NCBI GenBank assembly: GCA_025465095.1
Contig: JAODME010000015.1
Location: 82,636-146,635, forward strand
Source of the DNA: Microbacteriaceae bacterium
GTDB lineage: Bacteria > Actinomycetota > Actinomycetes > Actinomycetales > Microbacteriaceae
Direction of reading: 5' to 3'
Length of the DNA: 64,000 nt
Shown: piece after piece, positions 52,947-60,215 of the stretch
Layout of the letters: each line of letters opens with the position of its first letter
How positions within the stretch are numbered: position 1 is the stretch's first letter
Program-made: the position numbers and the translations under genes
Notes under the pieces: generated by a model
Databases searched by the model: none
The model's input: the letters and a program-made list of their open reading frames with translations, nothing else
What the model was told of the DNA's origin: nothing

Positions 52947-54467
52947 ATGGCCATCGACCTGAAGCCCGACGCGCCCAGCCGTTACAAACCAAATCCCTCG
53001 GTCATGACCGCTTTGCGCACACCCCGCATCCTGATCCGCGAGATCCTGGCCGGGCTGGTGGTGGCGCTCGCGCTCATTCCCGAGGCCATAGCGTTCTCGA
53101 TCATCGCCGGCGTCGACCCGCGCGTGGGGTTGTTCTCCACTTTTGTAATGGCAGTCGTGATCTCGTTCATCGGCGGCCGACCGGCGATGATCACCGGCGC
53201 CACCGCTGCCGTGGCGCTCGTCGTAGCCCCCGTCGCGCGCGAGTACGGCTTGGACTACCTCATCGCCACCGTCATACTGGGCGGAATCTTCCAGCTCATC
53301 CTGGCGGCCGTCGGTGTCGCGAAGCTCATGCGTTTCATCCCGCGAAGCGTCATGGTCGGCTTCGTGAATGCGCTGGCGATCCTGATCTTCACCGCACAGC
53401 TTCCGCAACTGCTCGGCGTGCCATTCATGGTCTACCCGCTCGTCGCCGTAGGCATCGCCATCATGGTCGTGATGCCGCGCTTCACCAAGGCCGTCCCGGC
53501 GCCGCTCGTCGCGATCATCGTGCTCACGGCGGTCACCGTCCTCGTCGCGATCAACGTTCCCACCATCGGCGACCAGGGCGACCTGCCGGAGAGCCTGCCG
53601 CAGTTGTTCTTTCCGGATGTTCCCTGGAACCTGGAGACCCTCGCAATCATCGCGCCTTATGCACTCGGTGTGGCAGTAGTGGGCATCCTCGAATCCCTCA
53701 TGGCGGCCAAGCTCGTCGACGAGATCACCGACACCCACTCGCGCAAGACGCAGGAGACCTTCGGCCAGGGCGTTGCCAACGTCCTTTCCGGCTTCTTCGG
53801 AGGAATGGGCGGTTGCGCACTGATCGGCCAGACCATGATCAACGTCAAGGCCTCAGGTGCCCGAACCCGCATCTCGACCTTCCTCTCCGGCGCCTTCCTG
53901 CTCGTGCTCGTGCTCGGCGTGGGTGACCTGCTCGCGGTCGTGCCGATGGCGGCACTCGTGGCGGTGATGATCATCGTCTCCGTGCTCACCTTCGATTGGC
54001 ACAGCATCCGATGGAGCACGCTCAAGCGGATGCCGAAGAGTGAGACGACCGTCATGGTCGCGACGGTCATCGCCATCGTCGCCACCCACAACCTCGCCAT
54101 CGGCGTCGGTGTCGGCGTGCTCATCGCCATGGTCGCCTTCGCGCGCCGCGTCGCCCACCTCGTAACCGTGGAACGAACCCTCCCAGAAGATCAGGCGGTG
54201 CCGACCGCCGTCTACACCGTCGATGGCGCCCTGTTCTTCGCCTCGAGCCACGACCTGACCACGCAGTTCGCATACACCGAAGATCCGGATCGGGTCATCA
54301 TCGACATGGCGGGATCGCACGTGTGGGACGCGTCCACCGTGGCCGCCCTGGACGCCATAACCAACAAGTACAAACACCTCGGCAAGCGGGTCATCATCGA
54401 AGGCATGAACGAAGCCAGCACCGATATGCACACCCGCCTCGCCGGCAATCTCGGCGGCGGCCACTGA
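52947..54467 (+). CDS. SulP family anion transporter with STAS domain
   Basis: 506-aa SulP/SLC26 protein. About 11-12 hydrophobic helices with the signature LAGLVVALALIPEAIAFSIIAGVDPRVGLFSTF, then GALIGQT-like block MGGCALIGQTMINVKASGARTRIST, and a C-terminal STAS domain (VYTVDGALFFASSHDLTTQFAY..DRVIIDMAGSHVWDASTVAALD). It carries sulfate, bicarbonate or a dicarboxylate. GGAG 7 nt before ATG 52947; the track start at 52704 runs into the divergent MerR gene. Likely controlled by MerR. Confidence 0.9.
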   Translation: MAIDLKPDAPSRYKPNPSVMTALRTPRILIREILAGLVVALALIPEAIAFSIIAGVDPRVGLFSTFVMAVVISFIGGRPAMITGATAAVALVVAPVAREYGLDYLIATVILGGIFQLILAAVGVAKLMRFIPRSVMVGFVNALAILIFTAQLPQLLGVPFMVYPLVAVGIAIMVVMPRFTKAVPAPLVAIIVLTAVTVLVAINVPTIGDQGDLPESLPQLFFPDVPWNLETLAIIAPYALGVAVVGILESLMAAKLVDEITDTHSRKTQETFGQGVANVLSGFFGGMGGCALIGQTMINVKASGARTRISTFLSGAFLLVLVLGVGDLLAVVPMAALVAVMIIVSVLTFDWHSIRWSTLKRMPKSETTVMVATVIAIVATHNLAIGVGVGVLIAMVAFARRVAHLVTVERTLPEDQAVPTAVYTVDGALFFASSHDLTTQFAYTEDPDRVIIDMAGSHVWDASTVAALDAITNKYKHLGKRVIIEGMNEASTDMHTRLAGNLGGGH

Positions 54468-54524
54468 CGCCCGCCAGTCACCAGACGGCCCGTCGCACCA
54501 CAGGGGGAGTTCATCTCTGCGCGG

Positions 54525-54544
54525 CGGCGCCAGAAGGGGCGCCG
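54525..54544 (+). terminator. GC hairpin after SulP gene
   Basis: 7-bp stem CGGCGCC/GGCGCCG with a 6-nt loop, about 60 nt past the stop, no T tract. Confidence 0.4.
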
Positions 54545-54657
54545 GTCCGAACTCGGCACCCCTCTTCCTCTCCGAACCATGCCGTTCACGCGAAACGAAC
54601 TGCACTCATACGGTGCTATCGCCCTCAGGCAAACCTGCCAAGAAAGAAAGAAGGACC

Positions 54658-54846
54658 ATGAATTCCTACGTCTCCATCCCGTTCCGCCACGACAATCTGC
54701 CGACCGGGTATGTCACGTCCCCGCGAGGGCGCGTTGCCGACGTCAACGGTTACGTCAGCCGGGTCTCTCACGAGAGCACAGCCGGCCAGTATGTGACCGC
54801 GCCCGTGGACCGCGCGCGGTCCCAGAAGATCCGGGAATCGGTCTGA
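54658..54846 (+). CDS. small repeat-containing protein, 62 aa
   Basis: 62 aa: NSYVSIPFRHDNLPTGYVTSPRG and then RVADVNGYVSRVSHESTAGQYVTAPVDRARSQKIRESV. Three loosely repeated units (GYVTSPRG, GYVSRVSH, QYVTAPVD) suggest a beta-strand repeat. AGAAAGAAGGA lies immediately upstream of ATG 54658 and a TACGGT box about 40 nt upstream. No known family. The longer track ORF (54613) is less likely. Confidence 0.6.
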   Translation: MNSYVSIPFRHDNLPTGYVTSPRGRVADVNGYVSRVSHESTAGQYVTAPVDRARSQKIRESV

Positions 54847-55157
54847 AGCGGCGGCCGGGACAGACCGAAGCAAGAACGCGGGCCTGAGCGTCAGTTCGGT
54901 CGCTCGGCAAGGTGCTCGGAAATGTCCAGCCCGAATTCAGTGACGCCCTTCGCCTTGAGCGTTCAACTCCCGCGCTGGTGTGGTGGCGAAATGACACATG
55001 CGGAAAGCCGGAACTGGGGGCAAGTTGCCTTTGTGTCGCGACCAAGCGTGCGCTGCAGTTTGAATTGATCGAAGACTGCGCACTCGCGGCCCTCTCGATA
55101 TCGGATGGTTCACAAAGAAACCCTGAAATTCCAGAATTTTCGAACTGGCGTGACAAG
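54847..55157 (+). other. 311-bp intergenic region beside tRNA-Arg
   Basis: AT-richer than its surroundings, especially 55080-55157. It lies immediately downstream (3' side) of the tRNA-Arg gene. ORFs here have poor codon bias. I see no tRNA fragment repeat or integrase. Confidence 0.45.
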
Positions 55158-55230
55158 TGCCCCCGGCAGGATTCGAACCTGCGACCAAGAGATTAGAAGG
55201 CTCCTGCTCTATCCCCTGAGCTACGGAGGC
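55158..55230 (-). tRNA. tRNA-Arg (anticodon TCT)
   Basis: 73-nt cloverleaf on the minus strand: acceptor GCCTCCG/CGGGGGC with one G-U pair, D arm GCTC...GAGC, T arm GCAGG-TTCGAAT-CCTGC, anticodon loop CTTCTAA giving TCT (codon AGA). The anticodon stem GGAGC/TCTCT has a C-U mismatch next to the loop and a G-U pair at its far end. CCA is not encoded. Confidence 0.92.
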
Positions 55231-55263
55231 GCGTTGGGCGCTTAACGATACCGCAGGGCGTCG

Positions 55264-55524
55264 TCAGACCGCTTTCGCCAGTGCCACGAGCACCTGATTG
55301 AGGGTCGGCACACCCTCGGCGCGAAACACCTCGGAATCGTCCGCCCCCAGCACGATAATCGTGGGCGTGTTCCGGATGCCCGCGCGCTCCGCTTCGACAA
55401 CATCACGAGCGACGTCGAGCTCGGCGATCTTCAATGCAGGCACGACCGCAGCCGCAAGCTTCAGCACTGCGCGTGTCTGGATGCAGGGATCGCAGAACGC
55501 CGAGGAAAAGAACAGGAGCTTCAC
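55264..55524 (-). CDS. small thioredoxin-like protein
   Basis: 86-aa thioredoxin fold with active site CDPC at residues 11-14 (SSAFCDPCIQTRAVL) and cis-Pro in NTPTIIVLG. It lacks the extra N-terminal helix of full thioredoxins, like glutaredoxin-sized reductases. GTG start. Reductant and partner unknown. It sits just upstream of tRNA-Arg on the same strand. Confidence 0.82.
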   Translation of the reverse strand: MKLLFFSSAFCDPCIQTRAVLKLAAAVVPALKIAELDVARDVVEAERAGIRNTPTIIVLGADDSEVFRAEGVPTLNQVLVALAKAV

Positions 55525-55544
55525 GTTGCGGCCGATCCCTCGCG

Positions 55545-55823
55545 CTAGTCGTTGAAGCCGAGCGCTCCCTGTTCCTTGCCCGGTTCGCTCTCCGCCTCGT
55601 CGTAAGCGTAGGTGACGTGGTAGACGCCGCCGACCTCAGTCCAGGACACGGCGTTGTAGTTCTCCATCGTCTCCTTGCCGCTGACGAGGGCGAGCACCGT
55701 AAGCTCTTCGTCCCAGCCTCCGTCGGTGCTGATGCGCCGATCCGACTGCCCGTCATTCGGACCGCCGGTGTAGAGCACGACATATTCGTCGCCATGGGCA
55801 AGAGTGGGGGTGTCGTCAGTCAT
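55545..55823 (-). CDS. conserved hypothetical protein, 92 aa
   Basis: 92-aa acidic cytosolic protein: GDEYVVLYTGGPNDGQSDRRISTDGGWDEELTVLALVSGKETMENYNAVSWTEVGGVYHVTYAYDE. It is beta-rich, resembling small actinobacterial proteins annotated as response-regulator-associated or unknown; I cannot assign a family. AAGGACGC precedes the ATG. Same strand as and 20 bp from the thioredoxin-like gene, so probably one transcript. Confidence 0.65.
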   Translation of the reverse strand: MTDDTPTLAHGDEYVVLYTGGPNDGQSDRRISTDGGWDEELTVLALVSGKETMENYNAVSWTEVGGVYHVTYAYDEAESEPGKEQGALGFND

Positions 55824-55907
55824 GCGTCCTTACTACCACGGGAGGGTGGGAGCCGCGATAAAGACCACCGCCAGCCGCCTGCCGCAAGGAGCGTCGGCAC
55901 GCGGCAG

Positions 55908-55913
55908 TACAAT
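55908..55913 (+). promoter_or_regulatory. putative -10 box, leaderless orn
   Basis: TACAAT, 6 nt before the orn ATG at 55920. Confidence 0.5.
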
Positions 55914-55919
55914 TCTCGA

Positions 55920-56561
55920 ATGCCTTCAGTCTCGGATCGTCTTGTCTGGATCGATTGCGAAATGACCGGACTCGACCTCGCAGTCGATGAGCTGGTCGAG
56001 GTCGCGGTCGTGATCACCGACTTCGACCTCATTCCCGTCGATCCGGGCTTTTCCGTCGTCATCCGTCCCGACAACTCCGCTTGGGAGAACATGGGCGACT
56101 TCGTGCGGAAAATGCACGACGAGTCGGGGCTCGCCGCCGAGGTGCCCAACGGGGTGAGCCTCGCCGACGCAGAGTTCGCGGTGCTCGAATACATCCTGAA
56201 GTTCGTGCCGACCGGGCAGCAGGCGCCCCTCGCCGGCAACACGATCGGCACCGATCGTGCCTTCCTCGCCAAGTTCATGCCGCGTGTCGACGGGCACCTG
56301 CATTACCGCAGCATCGATGTGTCCTCGATCAAGGAACTAGCCAGGCGTTGGTTCCCGCGGATCTACTTCAACGCACCGGTGAAGAACGGCGGTCACCGGG
56401 CACTCGCCGACATTCTCGAGTCGATTCGCGAGTTGCAGTATTACCGCCTCGCGGCGTTCGTGAGCGAGCCTGGCCCCTCGACGGAGTACGTGCAGACGAT
56501 CTCCGCCTCGGTCGTCGAGGCCTTCGCTCCGCGGCTCGCATCGCCGCCCGTTCACACCTGA
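55920..56561 (+). CDS. orn: oligoribonuclease
   Basis: 213-aa DEDDh 3'-5' exonuclease. Motif I WIDCEMTGLD (D12, E14), motif II NTIGTDRAFL, motif III NGGHRALADI. Orn degrades 2-5 nt RNAs and pGpG, and is a near-universal actinobacterial gene. The true start is ATG 55920, not the 486-nt earlier track start, and it sits 6 nt after TACAAT, so leaderless. tRNA-His follows. Confidence 0.95.
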   Translation: MPSVSDRLVWIDCEMTGLDLAVDELVEVAVVITDFDLIPVDPGFSVVIRPDNSAWENMGDFVRKMHDESGLAAEVPNGVSLADAEFAVLEYILKFVPTGQQAPLAGNTIGTDRAFLAKFMPRVDGHLHYRSIDVSSIKELARRWFPRIYFNAPVKNGGHRALADILESIRELQYYRLAAFVSEPGPSTEYVQTISASVVEAFAPRLASPPVHT

Positions 56562-56581
56562 GCCGTAAGGTGTAATAAGAT
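56551..56581 (+). promoter_or_regulatory. putative promoter of tRNA-His
   Basis: TTCACA and TAATAA spaced by 16 bp (or TAAGAT by 19 bp), overlapping the 3' end of orn, about 40 nt before the tRNA. Confidence 0.45.
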
Positions 56582-56619
56582 TCTTGAGTTGCCGGACCGC
56601 GCGAGCGATCCGGAGCATG

Positions 56620-56695
56620 GTGGGCGTAGCTCAGTTGGTAGAGCGCTGGCTTGTGGAGCCGGATGTCGCGGGTTCGAGCCCCGTCGTTCACCCCA
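56620..56695 (+). tRNA. tRNA-His (anticodon GTG)
   Basis: Cloverleaf with acceptor GTGGGCG/CGTTCAC, D arm GCTC...GAGC, anticodon stem CTGGC/GCCGG with loop TTGTGGA (GTG), T arm GCGGG-TTCGAGC-CCCGT. A G at 56619 can be the His-specific extra G(-1). Discriminator C at 56692, followed by an encoded CCA. Confidence 0.95.
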
Positions 56696-56696
56696 A

Positions 56697-56726
56697 GGAA
56701 TGGCCTCACCGCGGTGGGGCCATTCC
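56697..56726 (+). terminator. strong hairpin terminator after tRNA-His
   Basis: A 14-bp stem starting GGAATGGC and closing GCCATTCC, with one G-U pair, directly after the tRNA. Lacks a long T tract, which is common in high-GC actinobacteria. Confidence 0.75.
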
Positions 56727-56764
56727 GCATTGAGGATCAGTATTCGCTCGTGACGAGGTGGACA

Positions 56765-57061
56765 GTGCCGCAGACCGCAGAAGCCGTCGACACGTCCCGC
56801 GATACGGACATCAGCTTCGCCCTCAGTTCTGCGTGGACGACAACGGTGTGGAACGACCCCGTCAACCTCATGTCGTATGTCGCTTGGGTCTTCCGCAGTT
56901 ACTTCGGATTCGACCGGGAAGAGGCTCAGCTCCGCATGCTCCAGGTCCATAACGACGGCCGTGCGATCGTAGCCCTGGGAACCCGCGAAGAGATGGAGCG
57001 GCACGTCGAGGCGATGCACGATTTCGGCCTGTGGGCCACCCTCGAGCGGGAAGACCGGTGA
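56765..57061 (+). CDS. clpS: ATP-dependent Clp protease adaptor ClpS
   Basis: 98-aa ClpS: TTVWNDPVNLMSYVAWVFRSYFGFDREEAQLRMLQVHNDGRAIVALGTREEMERHVEAMHDFGLWATLE, with the N-end-rule pocket residues (NDPVNLMSYV, MLQVHNDG). It delivers N-degron substrates to ClpAP/ClpC. GTG 56765 has GAGG 6 nt upstream; GTG 56750, 6 nt after CAGTAT, is an alternative leaderless start. First gene of the clpS-DUF2017-metallopeptidase cassette. Confidence 0.92.
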   Translation: MPQTAEAVDTSRDTDISFALSSAWTTTVWNDPVNLMSYVAWVFRSYFGFDREEAQLRMLQVHNDGRAIVALGTREEMERHVEAMHDFGLWATLEREDR

Positions 57062-57558
57062 GAGGGTTCCGGGCGGCTGGCGAGAACCTGAGCGCGGAGT
57101 TCGATCGAGTCGAGGCGGCGCTTCTCAGCCAGCTTGCTGGTCAAGTCGCCGCGCTCCTGCGTGGGGCGCAAGCGGATGATGCGGCTCCCGATCCCGTAAT
57201 TGCTCGGCTGCTTCCCGACGCGTACACCGACGATCCGGAGGCGTCGGCGGAATTCCGTCGGTTCACTTCGGCCGACCTCACCGAACGCAAGGTGCGCAAC
57301 GCGCTCATGATCGTCGCCTCTGTCGAATCGGCGACGACCGCCTCGGAGTCCGTGGAGGTGCTGCTCGATGGCGTCGCCGCGCAGGCATGGCTGCGTGCGC
57401 TCACCGACATCCGTCTCGTGCTCGCGGCCCGCCTCGGAATCGAGGAGGACGACGATGAGATACGCGCCGATGAACAGGCCCTTATCCTGGGCGACGTGTA
57501 CGACTGGCTCGGCTGGATGCAGGAATCACTCCTGAGCGCGCTGGATCTCGATGGGTGA
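57058..57558 (+). CDS. DUF2017 family protein
   Basis: 166-aa helical protein of the DUF2017 family, conserved next to clpS in actinobacteria. Contains LLPDAYTDDPEASAEFRRFTSADLTERKVRNALMIVASV and LRALTDIRLVLAARLGI. GTG start overlaps the clpS stop as GTGA. Function unknown, but constant linkage suggests a role with ClpS. Confidence 0.85.
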   Translation: MRGFRAAGENLSAEFDRVEAALLSQLAGQVAALLRGAQADDAAPDPVIARLLPDAYTDDPEASAEFRRFTSADLTERKVRNALMIVASVESATTASESVEVLLDGVAAQAWLRALTDIRLVLAARLGIEEDDDEIRADEQALILGDVYDWLGWMQESLLSALDLDG

Positions 57559-57931
57559 CGCCGAACAAACCGGAATCAATCCGACCGAGATCGACGCGCA
57601 CGAGTTCGAGCGACTCGTCACCCACGAACTCGACGAGCTGCCCGATGACATGGTCGATGGGCTCGAGAACATCGTGTTCGTCACCGAGGACAGGCCGGAG
57701 GACGGCTCCCTTGACCTGCTTGGGCTGTATGACGGCACAGCGCTGACCGATCGCGGCAACTACGGGTTCGGAGAACTGCCCGACCGGATCATCCTGTACC
57801 GCGAACCACTGCTCGCCGCCTGCGACACCCTGGGTGAACTCAAGGATCAGATCCACGTGACGCTCGTTCACGAGATCGCGCACTTCTACGGGATCAACGA
57901 CGAGCAGCTGCACGAGCTCGGCTGGGCCTGA
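57551..57931 (+). CDS. zincin-like metallopeptidase
   Basis: 126-aa possible zinc protease with HExxH motif in LVHEIAHFYGI and an acidic N-terminal half (DAHEFERLVTHELDELPDDM). It overlaps the DUF2017 gene by 8 bp, so the three genes are one operon. Members of this family (metallopeptidase family with MMP-like fold) are widespread and uncharacterised. Confidence 0.85.
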   Translation: MGDAEQTGINPTEIDAHEFERLVTHELDELPDDMVDGLENIVFVTEDRPEDGSLDLLGLYDGTALTDRGNYGFGELPDRIILYREPLLAACDTLGELKDQIHVTLVHEIAHFYGINDEQLHELGWA

Positions 57932-58003
57932 TGACATCTCCCACCGAACTCTCACCCGGCGCTCAATAGACTGACCGAGGCAACACAGCCGTAGGAGGCT
58001 CCC

Positions 58004-58333
58004 ATGAAGTGCCCGACTGACTCAACGACGCTTGTGATGAGCGAGCGCGGCGGAGTCGAGATCGACTACTGCCCTCAGTGTCGCGGCGTGTGGCTCGACC
58101 GCGGCGAGCTCGACAAGATCATCGACCGCGCGGAGGCCGAGCTCACGTCGAACCCGCCGCCCGCCGCGGCGCCGTCGATGCCAGCGTCCGCGCAGTACCA
58201 GGACCCCCGGTTCCGGGCGCCTCAGTACGGCGAGCGTGACGACCGTGATCGCGGCTACGGTGACCGAGATCGCACCGACGGCGGCTACCGCCGCAAGAAG
58301 AAGGAAAGCTGGATCAGCGACCTCTTCGACTGA
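58004..58333 (+). CDS. zf-TFIIB domain protein
   Basis: 109-aa protein. N-terminal zinc ribbon: CPTDSTTLVM...YCPQCRGVWLDRGELDKII with the Cys pattern of zf-TFIIB. The C-terminal half is disordered and Arg/Asp/Tyr-rich (ERDDRDRGYGDRDRTDGGYRRKKK), ending in a short conserved SWISDLFD tail. GTAGGAGG is 5 nt before the ATG, and TAGACT forms a -10 further upstream. Role unknown. Confidence 0.82.
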   Translation: MKCPTDSTTLVMSERGGVEIDYCPQCRGVWLDRGELDKIIDRAEAELTSNPPPAAAPSMPASAQYQDPRFRAPQYGERDDRDRGYGDRDRTDGGYRRKKKESWISDLFD

Positions 58334-58411
58334 GTTCGAGGTGTGACCGACGACGGGACCGGGCACGAGTTGGAGCGGAGCGATCCGTGCACCCCCGACC
58401 ACCACGAATCC

Positions 58412-58570
58412 CTAGCGCGATTGGCGCCGCTTGCCCGGACGCGGCTGCCCCTTCACCGCGGGCGCCCGTCCCTTGCCTTTCGACGCTTTCGCCTTCCCGC
58501 CGGCCTTCGGAACCGGCGCGTCCGAGTCACGCCCGACCTCACCCGGCTCCGGGCTGTTGCTGTCCTTCAC
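58412..58570 (-). CDS. small basic disordered protein, 52 aa
   Basis: Missing from the track. Reads (V)KDSNSPEPGEVGRDSDAP and then VPKAGGKAKASKGKGRAPAVKGQPRPGKRRQSR, a histone-H1-like basic tail. GTG start at 58570 has GGAAGG 6 nt upstream, and TAGTCT at 58613-58618 gives a -10 with a short leader. Composition suggests nucleic acid binding, for example nucleoid or ribosome association. No family assigned. Confidence 0.55.
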   Translation of the reverse strand: MKDSNSPEPGEVGRDSDAPVPKAGGKAKASKGKGRAPAVKGQPRPGKRRQSR

Positions 58571-58680
58571 CGGTATCCTTCCGACGTCCGCGGGCCAATC
58601 GGTCCGCGCTCCAGACTATCGAGATGTTTCGCGCTGATTCAGTCGGAGCGTCCTTGCCTACTTCTCGCGGGCCCTCCAGG

Positions 58681-59493
58681 TCAGCGATTTGCGGATCGAC
58701 TCAGAGAACGGGGCAGCGATACCGGCAGATCCAGTGTCATGCGTTGCACCAGCAGGAGCATGAGCGACATGACACCCAACTCGCCGGCGGTCTCGGTGAA
58801 GGTCAACAGAGACTTCACCGCACCCGGAACGAAATCACCGACCGCGCTGTCGATCATGTCCAGCACCACCGCGAAAACGGCAAGCAGAACGACCGATAAG
58901 AAGAGAATCGACGAGTTCGATCGATCCGTCCGACGAGCACGGAAGTGGGCCATGACCAGCAGAACGCCCAATGGGGCCGCGATCATCGCCCAGATCACCA
59001 ACTCGCCCAGGTCTTGAGCCCGCAGCCCGGCGATCGACGGCAATCCGATCGATCCGACGAGCGCTACGCCGCCGCGCTCGTGCAATCTCAAGAGATCATC
59101 TGCCACCAGGACGGAGAACACCAGCGCCCACGCGAGGTACACCGTGACGCGGTTACCGCTCCACAGGAAGAACAGCATCACCACCGCCGCGACGAGCTGG
59201 ATGTGACCGAGCATTTCTATGTACGACGCGTCCGAGCCTCCGTTCCAGACGGAGTTCACGAATATCGGGTCTCCCGGTCCCGCCGCCCTTTTGGCGAAGA
59301 AGTGGATGACGCTGGCCAGCAGGAGCAGCCCGTCGAGAACGACGAGGGTGGTCAGGGTGATCCTGAACTGCTTCGGCGGGCCGGCGAGCCCGCCGAGGTC
59401 GCCTGCACGCCTGTCGTCACCCTCCGGGTAGCGGCGGCGTCGCGCGCCCTCGAATATCCGCCCGGGAACCCGCTCAGATTCTGCGCTCGGCAT
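58681..59493 (-). CDS. multi-pass membrane protein, unknown function
   Basis: 270-aa protein. A charged N-terminus (PSAESERVPGRIFEGARRRRYPEGDD) is followed by about six hydrophobic helices, including FRITLTTLVVLDGLLLLASVIHFF and LGELVIWAMIAAPLGVLLVMAH, with conserved-looking acidic residues in membrane segments (VADDLLRLHE, VLDMIDSAVGD). Strong GAGGAGG 5 nt before ATG 59493. The long track ORF upstream is not coding. No family recognised. Confidence 0.7.
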   Translation of the reverse strand: MPSAESERVPGRIFEGARRRRYPEGDDRRAGDLGGLAGPPKQFRITLTTLVVLDGLLLLASVIHFFAKRAAGPGDPIFVNSVWNGGSDASYIEMLGHIQLVAAVVMLFFLWSGNRVTVYLAWALVFSVLVADDLLRLHERGGVALVGSIGLPSIAGLRAQDLGELVIWAMIAAPLGVLLVMAHFRARRTDRSNSSILFLSVVLLAVFAVVLDMIDSAVGDFVPGAVKSLLTFTETAGELGVMSLMLLLVQRMTLDLPVSLPRSLSRSANR

Positions 59494-59641
59494 GTTCGCC
59501 TCCTCAGGTCTTCGGGTCTTGAGTTGCCTCAGCGTAGGGCCGCACCATATGCCTGCACAAGCATTCGGTTCAACAGGGCGCGGAATCGCCACCTCGCTGC
59601 GGCCTGGTTCATCCACCGCCGGTTGGAGGTCTCGGGGAGCG

Positions 59642-60214
59642 TCACCCGGAGATGCGGTGCCCGTCGATGAGCAGATCCGCCGAGAGCCGTGGACGCTCCC
59701 TCGCCAGAAATGCCTCCTCCTGGGCAGCCCACCGATGCCAATGGGGCGCGTAGAGATCCCCGTCCCTTGCGAGCGCCCGGCGCTTGCGCGTCTCATCGTC
59801 CAGTTCGACCCAGATGCCGAATGTCGCGAGCGCGCGATTGGCCCGAGTGAGGATGCCGGCACCTTCGATGACGAGCGCCGCCGTCGGGTCGACGGCATGC
59901 CATTCGGCAGCAGCATCCGCTGTCCAGTCCCAACGCCGCCACCGCGAGGGCCTGCCCTCCGCGAGCGGAACGAGCACATTCTCGAGCACGTGACGACTTC
60001 CGGCGGCGAGGCCACCCCAACCCGGGTAGATATCGTCGAGGCGGATCAGCTGGGCGGGCGTTTCCAGCGCGGCGGCCACTAAGGGCGCCAGTGTGCTTTT
60101 ACCTGAACCGGAACGACCGTCGATGAGGATGACGGTGCGCTGGACCTCGCCTGAACCGACGGGGCGGGCACGCGTGGCGCCGTCCGGTGCTGCCCTGCGA
60201 TCCGCCGCCGGCAC
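59642..60214 (-). CDS. P-loop kinase, uridine kinase-like, last gene of ykoEDC operon
   Basis: 190-aa nucleoside/small-molecule kinase fold. Walker A GRSGSGKST near the N-terminus (VILIDGRSGSGKSTLAPLVAAAL), Asp-rich RLDDIYPGWGG, LVIEGAGILTRANRALATFGIWVELDDETRKRRALARDGD and a lid region. The GTG start lies 1 nt after the stop of ykoC, so it is the distal gene of the thiamine-precursor transporter operon. Substrate unknown. Uridine kinase is a fold-level label only; a salvage role linked to thiamine precursors is an inference from position. Confidence 0.78.
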   Translation of the reverse strand: MPAADRRAAPDGATRARPVGSGEVQRTVILIDGRSGSGKSTLAPLVAAALETPAQLIRLDDIYPGWGGLAAGSRHVLENVLVPLAEGRPSRWRRWDWTADAAAEWHAVDPTAALVIEGAGILTRANRALATFGIWVELDDETRKRRALARDGDLYAPHWHRWAAQEEAFLARERPRLSADLLIDGHRISG

Positions 60215-60215
60215 C

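Noticed and set aside
54912-55196. 94-aa ORF running into tRNA-Arg
   Set aside because: It overlaps the tRNA gene and has no coding bias.
54847-55230. Integration site at the tRNA-Arg 3' end
   Set aside because: The flank is AT-richer, but I found no repeat of the tRNA end, integrase or mobile gene.
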